NCBI GenBank assembly: GCA_017303355.1
Contig: JAFLCU010000013.1
Coordinates: forward strand, 1-64,000
Reading direction: 5' to 3'
Length of the DNA stretch: 64,000 nucleotides
Source: Caulobacterales bacterium
GTDB lineage: Bacteria; Pseudomonadota; Alphaproteobacteria; Caulobacterales; Aquidulcibacteraceae
The stretch's first letter is position 1, and the number at the start of each line of letters is the position of its first letter. Of the stretch, positions 1 through 8,163 are shown piece by piece. A program made the position numbers and the translations under genes. The notes under the pieces were generated by a model, which worked only from the letters and a program-made list of their open reading frames with translations, was not told the DNA's origin and did no database searches.

Positions 1-80
1 TGGCGTTGCGGTGTTTTTAAAAATGACGCCGTAGGATTAGCGCGCGGTCTATCCCACGCGCGGCGCCTGAAAATGGGCGC

Positions 81-116
81 GCGCGGCTCCGCCGCGCATG
101 CGTCGCGGAGCGACGC
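81..116. repeat. Twin hairpin element upstream of padR
   Basis: Two adjacent perfect hairpins with 7-bp stems and 3-nt loops. GCGCGGC/GCCGCGC has loop TCC at 81-97, and GCGTCGC/GCGACGC has loop GGA at 100-116. The two loops are complementary, so the pair could also form one larger cruciform. There is no T-tract, so a classical terminator is unlikely. It lies about 100 bp upstream of padR in a region with no convincing ORF. Confidence 0.5.
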
Positions 117-171
117 GCTCCAACTTTCGAACGGCCGCGCATTTCCCCGCTCCCAGAGAACCTTGGCTGCC

Positions 172-215
172 TTGACAACCTTTGCCACCCCTACTACCTT
201 TTTTGTACAAGGTAG
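172..215 (+). promoter_or_regulatory. Probable padR promoter with inverted-repeat operator
   Basis: A perfect -35 hexamer TTGACA lies at 172-177. After a 17-bp spacer there is a weak -10 (TACCTT, 195-200). The inverted repeat CTACCTT-N8-AAGGTAG (194-200 and 209-215) overlaps the -10. Its right arm also carries the AAGG that would act as ribosome binding site for the ATG at 219. A dyad over a promoter and RBS suits PadR autoregulation, which is inferred. Confidence 0.5.
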
Positions 216-218
216 CTT

Positions 219-548
219 ATGTCGGATGCGAACGAACAATTTGCCGGGCTCCGGAAGGGGCTTTTGGAATTTGCGCTGCTGACCGTGGTGTCGGGGCGGA
301 CGGTCTATGTGGGCGACATCCTCGCCACCCTGGCCCCCACCCCGTTCGCCACCCAGGAAGGCACGCTCTACCCGCTCCTCTCCAAGCTCCGGCGTGACGA
401 ATACGTCGATTACGAATGGGTCGAGAGCGGCCAAGGCCCGCCGCGCAAATATTACCGGCTCACCGACAAGGGCGCGGGCCGGCTTGAAGAACTCGCGGCC
501 TATTGGCGCCGCCTCACCACCACGCTCGAGAACCTCGGTTCGCACTAG
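219..548 (+). CDS. PadR family transcriptional regulator
   Basis: A 109-residue winged-helix repressor-type protein, the usual length for single-domain PadR proteins. The family signature is clear: residues 47-63 (EGTLYPLLSKLRRDEYV) form the recognition helix region, and residues 73-85 (GPPRKYYRLTDKG) form the wing. A short C-terminal helix (about 86-106) would serve for dimerisation. PadR proteins bind a dyad near their own promoter and usually control a small linked operon. The gene 15 bp downstream encodes a PspC-domain membrane protein, a common partner, so the two are probably co-transcribed. The start ATG follows an AAGG box inside the inverted repeat. Confidence 0.93.
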   Translation: MSDANEQFAGLRKGLLEFALLTVVSGRTVYVGDILATLAPTPFATQEGTLYPLLSKLRRDEYVDYEWVESGQGPPRKYYRLTDKGAGRLEELAAYWRRLTTTLENLGSH

Positions 549-563
549 GGGACCAACAGAACC

Positions 564-1685
564 ATGGAACGCGTCGTCACCATCAATCTCAACGGCAATC
601 CATATCAATTGGAGGAGCCCGCTTATGACGCCCTGCGCGCGTATATCGGCCGCGCGGAAAGCGCGCTGGCCGCGAACCCCGACAAGGCCGAGATCGTGCG
701 CGATCTTCAGCAAGCGATTGCTGACAAGTGCGCCGGCTATCTCTCGCCCGGCAAAAGCGTGGTCTCCGCCGCGGAGATGACGCGCATCCTCGAAGAGATG
801 GGCCCAGTCGAAGGCGAAGGCGCTGAAGCGCCGCGCGCGGAAAACACCGCGTACGAAGGGCCGCACAAGCGGCTCTATCGGATCAAGGACGGCGCGAATA
901 TCGCGGGCGTTTGCACAGGCATCGCCGCCTATTTCGATCTCGACGTGAACATCGTCCGCATCCTGTTCATCGTCGGCACGCTGTTCACCTCGGGCTTCGT
1001 GATCCTGATCTACATCGCCATGATGTTTCTGGTGCCTTCAGCCCATACCAGCGCGGAATGGGCGGCCGCGCACGGCGTCCCTTTTAACGCGCAGGAAATC
1101 ATCGATCGCGCCAAGCGCGAATACTCACGCTTCGCGGATGACAATGGCCGGTCGTGGCGTGCGCAAATGCGGGCGCAGCGTCGCGCCTGGAATGAGCAGA
1201 TGCGCACGTGGAATCAATCCTGGCGCTGGGATCATGGCGCGGGCCCTGCCGCGGCGCCGGCAAAGCCCGTCGGCTACGTGACGCGCGTGTTCGCGGGGCT
1301 TTTTGCTTTCATCTTCAGCATCATCACGGCGGCGTTGCTGATCGCGTTCTTGGTCGCGTTCTTCTCGCTGATCGGCACCGGCGAAGTGCTGGGCTGGACG
1401 CCGCCGGACGACATCCCCGGCTGGCTGGTGATCGTGATCCTCTGCATCACGTACGCTGCGATCTCTTCCCCCTTCAGCGCGCTGCGCCGCACCTCGTACG
1501 CCACGCTAAGCGGCCACAATGCGGCAGGCGGCGCGATGGATGGCTTGGCGACATTGGCGATCGTCGTCGTCGCCGGCCTTGTCGCCTGGGCCTACGTGCC
1601 CGAAGCGCGCGAACTGATGGAGCAAGCCTACTTCGTCATCCGCGACTTCGCGGAACACTTCCACGCGACGTGGATCTTGAACTGA
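564..1685 (+). CDS. PspC domain-containing membrane protein
   Basis: A 373-residue protein. Residues 1-85 form a soluble helical region (AYDALRAYIGRAESAL, then EMTRILEEMGPV) of the kind found in PadR-linked PspC proteins. Residues about 102-158 form the PspC domain (KRLYRIKDGANIAGVCTGIAAYFDLD, written here in part) with a membrane segment. Residues about 190-226 are rich in Arg, Trp and Gln and probably lie along the membrane surface. Three further membrane segments follow near 240-275, 285-305 and 325-345. PspC domains sense or respond to envelope stress; no specific function can be assigned here. The gene is probably co-transcribed with padR and ends at a strong terminator. Confidence 0.85.
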   Translation: MERVVTINLNGNPYQLEEPAYDALRAYIGRAESALAANPDKAEIVRDLQQAIADKCAGYLSPGKSVVSAAEMTRILEEMGPVEGEGAEAPRAENTAYEGPHKRLYRIKDGANIAGVCTGIAAYFDLDVNIVRILFIVGTLFTSGFVILIYIAMMFLVPSAHTSAEWAAAHGVPFNAQEIIDRAKREYSRFADDNGRSWRAQMRAQRRAWNEQMRTWNQSWRWDHGAGPAAAPAKPVGYVTRVFAGLFAFIFSIITAALLIAFLVAFFSLIGTGEVLGWTPPDDIPGWLVIVILCITYAAISSPFSALRRTSYATLSGHNAAGGAMDGLATLAIVVVAGLVAWAYVPEARELMEQAYFVIRDFAEHFHATWILN

Positions 1686-1709
1686 TCCAGCGCAGCAGCT
1701 CCATAGCCT

Positions 1710-1741
1710 GGGCGCGACCTTCGGGTCGCGCCCTCTTTTTT
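1710..1741 (+). terminator. Rho-independent terminator of the padR-pspC operon
   Basis: A perfect 10-bp stem (GGGCGCGACC/GGTCGCGCCC, 1710-1733) is closed by a TTCG tetraloop and followed by TCTTTTTT. It begins 24 bp after the pspC stop, and its T-tract just touches the stop codon of the convergent gene. Confidence 0.92.
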
Positions 1742-2300
1742 AGCGCTTGAGACGCCGCTTCCAGTCGATCGATGTGATTTCGATGCGCTGCCCGACGTCG
1801 CCGTTCCATTGAACCGCAAAACCAGCGGCGCGCATCTCGCTACAGACCTGCTGCGCTACGCTGGCAGACCGCTTGACGTCGTCGCGCAGATCGCCAAACG
1901 CCAACATGAGGCCATGGCCATCGATGGCGCGCTCAAGATCTTGACCATGGAAGAAACAATAACCGTGGCATCTATCGCGCCCGCGCTGATCGAGCGCCAG
2001 TTCGACTTCTTCGTGACCGTCCGAGCTTGTATAGCCGGCGTTTTGCACGGCGCAGATGCCAACGCTGTCCAACCGGCTGAACGCTTCATCAAGTCGATCG
2101 CAATCGGTGCGCGCGGGCCAATGCGCTTCGGCGGCCGTCTTACGCGCGATTTCCTCTTGGACGATTGATTGCGCCCATTCGGTTGTGACACCCTCTTCGA
2201 TGATGTCTTCGATCATCTGATCGAAATCGCGCGGGCCATAATAGCCACCCCACACCCAGTACCGGATCGTGGCGCGCACGTGATCTTCGACGTCGCTCAT
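1740..2300 (-). CDS. DUF6891-like hypothetical protein
   Basis: A 186-residue soluble acidic protein with no signal peptide or membrane segment. An N-terminal helical part (residues 1-60) has a WxWGGYYGPRDFDQMIEDIIEEG-like pattern. A second domain starts near CDRLDEAFSRLDSVGI. The combination resembles the DUF6891 family as I remember it; no enzymatic motif is evident. It ends 3 bp before the M48 protease start (stop 1740-1742, ATG 2298-2300), on the same strand and downstream of that gene, so it could be its operon partner. A profile search would be needed to fix the family. Confidence 0.6.
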   Translation of the reverse strand: MSDVEDHVRATIRYWVWGGYYGPRDFDQMIEDIIEEGVTTEWAQSIVQEEIARKTAAEAHWPARTDCDRLDEAFSRLDSVGICAVQNAGYTSSDGHEEVELALDQRGRDRCHGYCFFHGQDLERAIDGHGLMLAFGDLRDDVKRSASVAQQVCSEMRAAGFAVQWNGDVGQRIEITSIDWKRRLKR

Positions 2301-2302
2301 GT

Positions 2303-3358
2303 TTAGCCCCAGGGGCCGGGTTTGCCTGATGGTGTTGGCGCGACGGATGGCGCTGGCGCTTCGACGGGTGCGGCGACGCGGCCGCCGGCGAATTTCGCCA
2401 GGGCTTCGATGCGCTTGGCGATGGGCGGGTGCGTGGCGAACAGCGACGCGAAATCGGAGTGCGGGTTCTCGATGAACATCTCGCGCACTTCCGACGGCGC
2501 GTTGACGGCGGCGTTGCCGGAGATTTTCTGCAGCGCCGTGATCATGGCGTCGGGGTTTTTGGTGAGCTCGACCGCGCCCGCGTCAGCCAAATATTCGCGC
2601 CGGCGCGAGAGCGCAAAGCGAATAACGATGGCGAGCGCATAAGCTACCGCGATCATGGCGAGCGCTGCGATGATGGCGATGATCGCCCCGCCGCCGCCTT
2701 CGCGGCTCGAGGACGAACGGCGCGAGGATGCGCCGCCGCCGGTATGCCAGAGGCCGCGAAACGCCATTTCGCCGATGAAGGAAAAGATGCCGACGAATAC
2801 CACGGCGATCACGAGCAGCCGCACATCGGCGTTGCGGATGTGCGTGAGTTCGTGCGCGAGCACGGCCTCCAGCTCTTCATCGTTCAGCGTGTTCATCAGC
2901 CCGCGTGTGACGGTGATGGAATATTGGCCTTTGTGCAGCCCGGTGGCGAAGGCGTTGAGGCCGTCCGTCTCCATGATGCGCAGCGCGGGCATGGTGATGC
3001 CGCGCGAAATGCAGAGATTTTCGAGCAGATTGTAGAGCTTTGGCTCTTCACGGCGCTCGACTTTGCGCGCGCCGGTCGCGGCATCGATAATGCCTTGGTA
3101 AAATAGGTAAGCGATGGCGAACCAGACAGCGGCGCCGATCAGCGCGAACGGCCAAGCCTGCGCCAACGCGTCGCTGGCCCAGATGAAATAGCCCGCGACC
3201 GGATCGTTGCCGACATACGTGCCCGTGAGCCCCGCGAACAGCAGGAAGAGCGCGTAGGTCAGCAGCAACAACAGGATTGGAAAACCGGCCATGAGCAGGA
3301 CGGTTTTCCAATTGTTGTTCCAGATGTGCGTCTGGAGCCCGTAAGCGGCGCCCATCAT
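2303..3358 (-). CDS. M48 family metalloprotease (HtpX-like)
   Basis: A 351-residue membrane zinc protease. The HExxH motif is at residues 169-173 (HELTH), and the downstream glutamate ligand lies in RREYLADAGAVEL. Membrane segments lie near residues 18-44 and 70-90, with a further pair after the catalytic helix, separated by a Ser/Gly-rich loop. The C-terminus is Pro/Ala-rich. HtpX-type enzymes degrade misfolded inner-membrane proteins. The lemA gene is next upstream, a frequent M48 companion. Two tandem ATG codons (3358 and 3355) follow a GGGGGAG box contributed by the repeat element at 3359-3480. The second ATG has the better spacing and may be the true start. Confidence 0.92.
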   Translation of the reverse strand: MMGAAYGLQTHIWNNNWKTVLLMAGFPILLLLLTYALFLLFAGLTGTYVGNDPVAGYFIWASDALAQAWPFALIGAAVWFAIAYLFYQGIIDAATGARKVERREEPKLYNLLENLCISRGITMPALRIMETDGLNAFATGLHKGQYSITVTRGLMNTLNDEELEAVLAHELTHIRNADVRLLVIAVVFVGIFSFIGEMAFRGLWHTGGGASSRRSSSSREGGGGAIIAIIAALAMIAVAYALAIVIRFALSRRREYLADAGAVELTKNPDAMITALQKISGNAAVNAPSEVREMFIENPHSDFASLFATHPPIAKRIEALAKFAGGRVAAPVEAPAPSVAPTPSGKPGPWG

Positions 3359-3480
3359 GCTCCCCCGTTAGCGCGGGCGGCGAAGCGGGGCGACTTGAGA
3401 GGGGAGTGACGCAAGCGTCTGCCGGACATACCCCCTCCGGCTCGCTTCGCGCGCCACCTCCCCCGCACGCGGGGGAGGAT
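3359..3480. repeat. Dispersed palindromic repeat, copy A
   Basis: A GC-rich element in the lemA-M48 gap. Its last 60 bp (3421-3480) match 28224-28283 at 56 of 60 positions by hand count. Both copies begin with GCTCCCCCGTT next to a start codon and end in a CTCCCCCGC/GCGGGGGAG hairpin. Its outer end supplies the GGGGGAG ribosome binding site of the M48 gene on the minus strand. No ORF or transposase is present, so it is a miniature or REP-type element. Confidence 0.8.
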
Positions 3481-3485
3481 AAGCA

Positions 3486-4061
3486 TCAGTTGAACTTGAC
3501 CTGCGGGGCTTGCTCCAGCGTCGCGCGGTTTTCCTCGCCGACGTCGAAGAAGTCACGCGGGCCGAAGCCGAACATGCCGGCGAAGATGACGGCCGGGAAT
3601 TGTTCGCGCGAGGTGTTGTACTCGCCCACGGCGTTGTTGAAGAAGCGGCGCGCGGCGGCGAGCTTGTTCTCGATGTCCGAGAGCTCGGCTTGCAGCTGCT
3701 GGAAATTCGTGTTGGCCTTGAGGTCGGGATAGGCTTCCGACAGCGCGATCAAGCGGCCAAGCGCTTGGCCAAGCACGCCTTCGGCCGCGCCCATCGCCTT
3801 GGGATCGCCGGTCTGCTCGGCGCTGACGGCGGCGTTACGCGCCTTGATCACCGCTTCGAGCGTGCCCGCTTCGTGCGCGGCATAGCCCTTCACGGTCTCG
3901 ACCAGGTTCGGGATCAGGTCGTGACGTTGCTTCAGCTGCACGTCGACGTCGGCGAAGGCTTGATTGCAATTCTGCTTCAGCGCGACGAGGCGGTTGTAGA
4001 TGCCGATCAGCAGCACCGCCAAAACGACGACGACGATCAGGACGATAAGTAGGCCGCTCAT
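3486..4061 (-). CDS. LemA family protein
   Basis: A 191-residue protein with one N-terminal membrane anchor (residues about 4-27) followed by the helical LemA domain. The conserved LemA pattern is visible: IYNRLVALKQNCNQAFADVD, then QLKQRHDLIPNLVETVKGY, then a long helical hairpin ending in FFNNAVGEYNTSREQFP. The length is typical. The function is poorly defined; LemA proteins are envelope proteins often paired with M48 or TPM proteins, as here. The stop lies just inside the edge of repeat copy A. Confidence 0.93.
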   Translation of the reverse strand: MSGLLIVLIVVVVLAVLLIGIYNRLVALKQNCNQAFADVDVQLKQRHDLIPNLVETVKGYAAHEAGTLEAVIKARNAAVSAEQTGDPKAMGAAEGVLGQALGRLIALSEAYPDLKANTNFQQLQAELSDIENKLAAARRFFNNAVGEYNTSREQFPAVIFAGMFGFGPRDFFDVGEENRATLEQAPQVKFN

Positions 4062-4173
4062 TGAGGCTCCCTCTGACTACGAGTCATGGACACCCATACA
4101 GGAAAGCCCAGGCGGGAGCACGTTTTCAGTGTGACCGCGGTCCCTAAAAAAGCGCCGGCGGCTTCCTATGGCC

Positions 4174-6417
4174 CTAGCCGATCACGTCAGAGAAACGCCC
4201 GGAACGCGAAAAGCCCTTCGGGGCCACTTTGCCGGCGCCGCCGCGCTTGCCGCGATATTCTTTCCACTCGGCCACGGCCCGTGTACGGCCTGCGGAATCC
4301 TCCCAGGTGAGCCCCTCGTCCTTGTCGAAGGTCTTGATGTCGGCGAGGCCGCGATCGGCGTAGCTTTGCAGCTTCACGCCCTTGCCGCGCGTCATTTCCG
4401 GCAGATCGGAAAGCGGGAAGATCAGCATCTTCTTGCGCTCGCCGATGACCGCGACCTGCTCGCCCACCACCTTCGCCGCCTGCATGGCGCGGCCATTGAG
4501 GATTTGCTTGCCGGAACGCTTGGTCGCCAGCATTTCGCTTTCGGGAATGATGAAGCCATAGCCCTCGTGGCTGGCCACCACGCGCTTTGCGCCTTCCTCG
4601 TATCTGAACAGCGCCACCGCTTCGTCGATGTCGCCAAGTTCAACAGAGAGGCGCACCGGCTCGCCGTGCCCGCGCCCGCCCGGCAGCTTATGAACATCGA
4701 GCGTGAAGGCGCGGCCGTCCGAGGCGAACATCAAGAGCTTGTCGGTCGTCTCGCATTGGACGATGTGCTGGGGCCCGTCGCCTTCCTTGTATTTGATCTC
4801 GGAGAGATCAGCGAGGTGGCCCTTCATGGCGCGGATCCAGCCCTTCTCGGAAAGCACGACCGTCACCGGCTCGCGCACGACAAAGGCTTCGACGTCGATC
4901 TCGGTCGGCACTTCGCCGGCTTCGCCAAGCTCAGTGCGCCGCTTGCCCCACGGCGTGCCCGCGCCGAACGCCTTCTTGGTTTCCTTCAACTCGCTCGCGA
5001 TCTTACGCCATTGCTTGCGCGTGTCTTCGAGCAGGCCTTGCAGCTCCGCCTGCTCGGCGCGCAACGCGGCGTCCTCGCGGCGGATTTCCATTTCTTCCAG
5101 CTTGCGCAATTGGCGCAAGCGCGTGTTGAGAATGGCCTCGGCTTGCGTTTCGTTCAGCTTGAAGCGCGCGATCAGCTTCGCTTTCGGATCGTCCTCGTTG
5201 CGGATGATGCGGATCACCTCGTCCAGATTGAGGAAGACGATCAGCAGGCCCGCCAACACGTCCAAACGCTGGGCGATCTTTTCCAGACGATAGGCCGTGC
5301 GCCGCTGCAGCACGTCGCGGCGATGGTCGAGGAAGGCGCGCAGCACGTCCTTCAAGCTCATCACGCGCGGCACGCCGGCCGCGTCGAGCACGTTCATGTT
5401 CAGCGAAATGCGGGCTTCGAGCGCGGTGAGCTTGAACAAGCTCTCCATCAGCACCGCGGGCTCGACCGTGCGCGATTTCGGTTCGAGCACGAGGCGCATG
5501 TCCTCGGCGCTCTCGTCGCGCACATCGCCCAGGAGCGGCGCTTTCTTGTTTTCGATCACCGCCGCCAAGGCTTCGACGAGCTTGGACTTTTGTACCTGGT
5601 ACGGAATCTCGGTGACGATAATGCGCCACTGGCCGCGGCCCAAATCTTCCGTCTGCCAGCGCGCGCGCACGCGGAAGCCGCCACGGCCGGTTTCATAGGC
5701 GTCGCGAATGCTCTCTGGCGGCTCAACGACGATGCCGCCGGTTGGGAAATCCGGGCCGGGCATGACTTTGAGCAGATCGTCGGTGGTCGCTTTTGAATTC
5801 TCGATTAGCAACAGCGACGCGTCGATCAATTCGGCGACGTTGTGCGGCGGCACGCTGCACGCCATGCCGACGGCGATGCCGGATGCGCCGTTCGCCAGCA
5901 GATTCGGAAACGCCGCCGGCAGCACGGACGGCTCTTCCTTCGAGCCGTCATAGCTCGGGCGGAAATCGACGGCGTCTTCGTCGATGCCTTCAAGCAGCGC
6001 TTCGGCCGCCTTGGTCATGCGGCTTTCGGTGTAGCGCATGGCGGCGGGGCTATCGCCGTCGATGTTGCCGAAATTACCTTGGCCGTCGATCAGCGGGTAG
6101 CGCGAATTGAAATCCTGCGCGAGGCGCACGAGCGCGTCATAGATCGACTGGTCGCCGTGCGGGTGATAATCGCCCATCACGTCGCCAACGACTTTCGCGC
6201 TCTTGCGGAACGCGGCGTCGGCGGTGAGGTTCAGCCGCTTCATCGCGTAGAGCACACGCCGGTGCACGGGCTTCAAGCCGTCGCGCACATCCGGCAGCGC
6301 CCGGCTGGTGATCGTGGAGAGCGCATAAGCGAGATAGCGCTTCGCCAGCGCCTCGCCGATCGGCTCCTCAACAATACGCCCGCCTTCTTCCGGGGTCCGT
6401 GTCGCGTCGTCAGCCAT
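4174..6417 (-). CDS. parC: DNA topoisomerase IV subunit A
   Basis: A 747-residue type IIA topoisomerase A subunit, which decatenates daughter chromosomes together with ParE. The catalytic tyrosine is Tyr129 in AAMRYTESR. The quinolone-determining loop reads [11 protein letters not shown] at residues 84-94, placing Gln90 at the position of E. coli Ser80 and Asp94 at that of Glu84. It is ParC rather than GyrA because it lacks the QRRGGKG GyrA box, is shorter, and a separate GyrA is encoded at 30.1-32.8 kb. A GGAG ribosome binding site lies 6-10 nt before the ATG. It follows recO in the same direction, separated by a large hairpin repeat. Confidence 0.95.
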   Translation of the reverse strand: MADDATRTPEEGGRIVEEPIGEALAKRYLAYALSTITSRALPDVRDGLKPVHRRVLYAMKRLNLTADAAFRKSAKVVGDVMGDYHPHGDQSIYDALVRLAQDFNSRYPLIDGQGNFGNIDGDSPAAMRYTESRMTKAAEALLEGIDEDAVDFRPSYDGSKEEPSVLPAAFPNLLANGASGIAVGMACSVPPHNVAELIDASLLLIENSKATTDDLLKVMPGPDFPTGGIVVEPPESIRDAYETGRGGFRVRARWQTEDLGRGQWRIIVTEIPYQVQKSKLVEALAAVIENKKAPLLGDVRDESAEDMRLVLEPKSRTVEPAVLMESLFKLTALEARISLNMNVLDAAGVPRVMSLKDVLRAFLDHRRDVLQRRTAYRLEKIAQRLDVLAGLLIVFLNLDEVIRIIRNEDDPKAKLIARFKLNETQAEAILNTRLRQLRKLEEMEIRREDAALRAEQAELQGLLEDTRKQWRKIASELKETKKAFGAGTPWGKRRTELGEAGEVPTEIDVEAFVVREPVTVVLSEKGWIRAMKGHLADLSEIKYKEGDGPQHIVQCETTDKLLMFASDGRAFTLDVHKLPGGRGHGEPVRLSVELGDIDEAVALFRYEEGAKRVVASHEGYGFIIPESEMLATKRSGKQILNGRAMQAAKVVGEQVAVIGERKKMLIFPLSDLPEMTRGKGVKLQSYADRGLADIKTFDKDEGLTWEDSAGRTRAVAEWKEYRGKRGGAGKVAPKGFSRSGRFSDVIG

Positions 6418-6435
6418 TCTAGCTCCGTCTTTTCC

Positions 6436-6556
6436 CCCTCTCCCTTGCGGAGAGGGGGCTAGGGGGTGAGGGGCGTTCCACCTTGCAGGCGCCTGCTTGT
6501 TTGAACGCCCCTCACCCCGCCGACTTCGTCGGCGACCCTCTCCGCAAGGGAGAGGG
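6436..6556. repeat. Large imperfect palindrome between recO and parC
   Basis: The left arm (6436-6478, beginning CCCTCTCCCTTGCGGAGAGG) and right arm (6503-6556) are inverted copies. The right arm carries an extra internal hairpin (GCCGAC-TTC-GTCGGC type). A perfect 12-bp palindrome GCAGGCGCCTGC (6485-6496) sits between the arms. It differs from the repeat at 3.4 and 28.2 kb. It could fold in the recO-parC transcript and act as a processing or stability element. Confidence 0.75.
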
Positions 6557-6576
6557 TTCGCTACAGCGCCCTTAAA

Positions 6577-7305
6577 TCAGAGTCGCCCCGCAAAACCCAA
6601 GCGCTCGATCAGTCTGCGGCGCGCTTCTGGCAGGCCTTCGCCCTTTTGGTCGAACAAACGGCGCTCGATGAAGTAGCCGGCGATGGCGAAAGCATCGGCG
6701 ACATCGCCCGATTCCAGTTCCGCTTCCGAATTGACCAGAAACGGCGGCAACCGGAACAGCACGTCCTTGTGCGGCGCGCCGGCCTCATAGGTTGCCGCCC
6801 GGCCGGTGCGCGGGCTGATCCAGGCGAGGTTCTCGGTTTCGCCCGTCACTGCGCAGCGCGTAAGATCGAGCCCGTAGCCAAGCGCCGAAAGCAAACCCAA
6901 TTCGAAGCGCGCATAGATCGCCGGCCAAATCTCGTGCTCCGGCATTGCTTCGATCAGCACGATCAGCGCGTCATAGAGTTGCGGATACGCCTGCCGCTCC
7001 GCCGTCGCGCCACGCACCAACGATACCGCCGATGAAAGCCCCGCAAGTGCTGCCGCATCATCGAGCAGCCGCGTTGCGTGCGGCTCGAGCATTTCGAGCG
7101 GGCTGAAGAAGCCCAGTTGTTCGGAAAGCCGCGCCTTCCAGCCGGCGTGTACGACATTGCCGCTCTGCAGGATCGGTTGCGATTTGCGCCCCGCATGCAC
7201 GACGCCGCCAAAGCGCCCGTGCTCACGCGAAAAAACTTCGGCGACGAGCTTGCCCTCGCCAAACGGCCGCGCGCCCAAAACGATCGCGTTATCGACCCAT
7301 TCCAT
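6577..7305 (-). CDS. recO: DNA repair protein RecO
   Basis: A 242-residue protein with an N-terminal OB fold (residues about 1-80, WVDNAIVLGARPFGEGKLVAEVFS onward) and the helical RecO core, including FELGLLSALGYGLDLTRCAVTG. RecO anneals single strands and, with RecR, loads RecA on SSB-coated DNA. The four-cysteine zinc finger of some bacterial RecO proteins is absent. The ATG overlaps the stop of the upstream DUF5615 gene by 1 nt (TAATG), so recO translation is coupled to that toxin-like gene. In relatives recO usually follows era directly; here about 1.1 kb of toxin-antitoxin-like genes intervene. Confidence 0.92.
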   Translation of the reverse strand: MEWVDNAIVLGARPFGEGKLVAEVFSREHGRFGGVVHAGRKSQPILQSGNVVHAGWKARLSEQLGFFSPLEMLEPHATRLLDDAAALAGLSSAVSLVRGATAERQAYPQLYDALIVLIEAMPEHEIWPAIYARFELGLLSALGYGLDLTRCAVTGETENLAWISPRTGRAATYEAGAPHKDVLFRLPPFLVNSEAELESGDVADAFAIAGYFIERRLFDQKGEGLPEARRRLIERLGFAGRL

Positions 7306-7634
7306 TAGCGGACTTCAATCACGGCGGCGCGGGCGGCCAACTCCGACTGAATCGCGCGCCATTCCCGCTCGAAAAGTGCAACGAGGGCCGCGTTCGACAC
7401 GTTGCCACAGCGAAGCCAGACAATCTGCGGGCCGGCGCTAACCGTTTTTCGACGCGATGCGAAGTCTTCGTCTTTGGACACGGTGATTGCATCGTGAGAA
7501 GCCGCATAGGTCCAAATCTGGGAATCCGCAGAGTCTCTTAAACCAAGATCGCGGACGTGTTCGCTTTCGTGGCCCTTTCGCCGGAACCAATCGCACAAAT
7601 CTGGCGGCAATTGTTGGTCGAGGACGAACCTCAT
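7305..7634 (-). CDS. DUF5615 PIN-like toxin, copy 1 (full length)
   Basis: A 109-residue PIN-like protein of the DUF5615 family. Visible family features are the N-terminal MRFVLDQQLPP with Asp6, the HVRDLGLRDSADSQIW segment (26-41), the acidic KDEDF (54-58) and the WLRCGN strand. Family proteins are predicted Mg-dependent ribonuclease toxins paired with DUF433 antitoxins. The gene overlaps its DUF433 partner by 4 nt (ATGA) and recO by 1 nt. A shorter, deleted paralogue lies 270 bp upstream. Toxin function is inferred from the family; nothing in the window tests it. Confidence 0.85.
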   Translation of the reverse strand: MRFVLDQQLPPDLCDWFRRKGHESEHVRDLGLRDSADSQIWTYAASHDAITVSKDEDFASRRKTVSAGPQIVWLRCGNVSNAALVALFEREWRAIQSELAARAAVIEVR

Positions 7635-7858
7635 TCGGCGGCAATAATCACGGGATGATTAAGCTGAACGGCCGCGTACGCTATGGAAGCGCGAATATCT
7701 TCAGCTTCAAGGTCGGGGAAATCGAGCAGAATCTGTTCCTGGGAAACGCCTGCCGCCAGCAATTCCAGAACGTCCGTGACGCGAATGCGCATGCCCCGGA
7801 TACACGGGCGGCCGCCCATTTTTCCGGGCTCAATCGTTATGCGTTCGAGCAAACTCAT
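7631..7858 (-). CDS. DUF433 antitoxin, copy 1
   Basis: A 75-residue DUF433 protein with the family hallmark GRPCIRGMRIRV (residues 16-27) followed by a short helical region LELLAAGVSQEQIL. DUF433 proteins are small helix-turn-helix antitoxins encoded immediately before DUF5615 toxins, as here. It differs from the second copy at 18 of 75 positions by hand count, so the duplication is not very recent. The ATG lies 6 nt after a TATATT -10 element, which suggests a leaderless transcript. Confidence 0.88.
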   Translation of the reverse strand: MSLLERITIEPGKMGGRPCIRGMRIRVTDVLELLAAGVSQEQILLDFPDLEAEDIRASIAYAAVQLNHPVIIAAE

Positions 7859-7864
7859 GGGCCA

Positions 7865-7893
7865 AATATAGCGCGATCCGGCTGAAACGTCAC
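7865..7893 (-). promoter_or_regulatory. Promoter of TA cassette 1
   Basis: Reading the minus strand: -35 GTGACG (7888-7893), a 17-bp spacer, and -10 TATATT (7865-7870). The DUF433 ATG follows after 6 nt. With initiation about 7 nt below the -10, the transcript would start at or next to the ATG. The same spacer and hexamers recur before cassette 2. Confidence 0.65.
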
Positions 7894-7905
7894 CCCGGCC
7901 TAAGC

Positions 7906-8163
7906 TTAGCGGACTTCAACGATCGGTTCGCGGCTCAACGCCGGCTCAACAACCGTCCAAGTGCGCTGCATGACGTCCAGCAATTCTTGCTTTGTCGTGT
8001 TGCCCATACGCAGCCAGAGGATCGTCGGACCGCATGCCTCTCTGAGACGACGCTCCGGGAAATCAACATCCCTGGTTACAACAATGGCGCTCTCGCGGAG
8101 TGCGCGCTCTTCAAACCATTTGGCGAGCACCGGCGGCAATTGCTGATCGACGACGAATCTCAT
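7906..8163 (-). CDS. DUF5615 PIN-like protein, copy 2, internally deleted
   Basis: An 85-residue paralogue of the gene at 7305-7634. The N-terminus (MRFVVDQQLPPVLAKWFEE) and the C-terminal half (VVTRDVDF onward, WLRMGN) are conserved. About 23 residues corresponding to positions 20-44 of copy 1, including the GHxxxHVRDLGL...ADSQIW segment, are missing in frame. That segment contains a conserved acidic residue of the PIN-like fold, so nuclease activity is doubtful. The reading frame is intact and overlaps the cognate DUF433 gene by 4 nt, so it is still translated in principle. Confidence 0.8.
   Translation of the reverse strand: MRFVVDQQLPPVLAKWFEERALRESAIVVTRDVDFPERRLREACGPTILWLRMGNTTKQELLDVMQRTWTVVEPALSREPIVEVR

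Noticed and set aside
4168..5796. Long plus-strand ORF opposite parC (542 codons), with a similar one opposite gyrA at 30459-32843
   Set aside because: Both lie antisense to unmistakable topoisomerase genes, and their translations are His/Arg/Ala-rich without family motifs.
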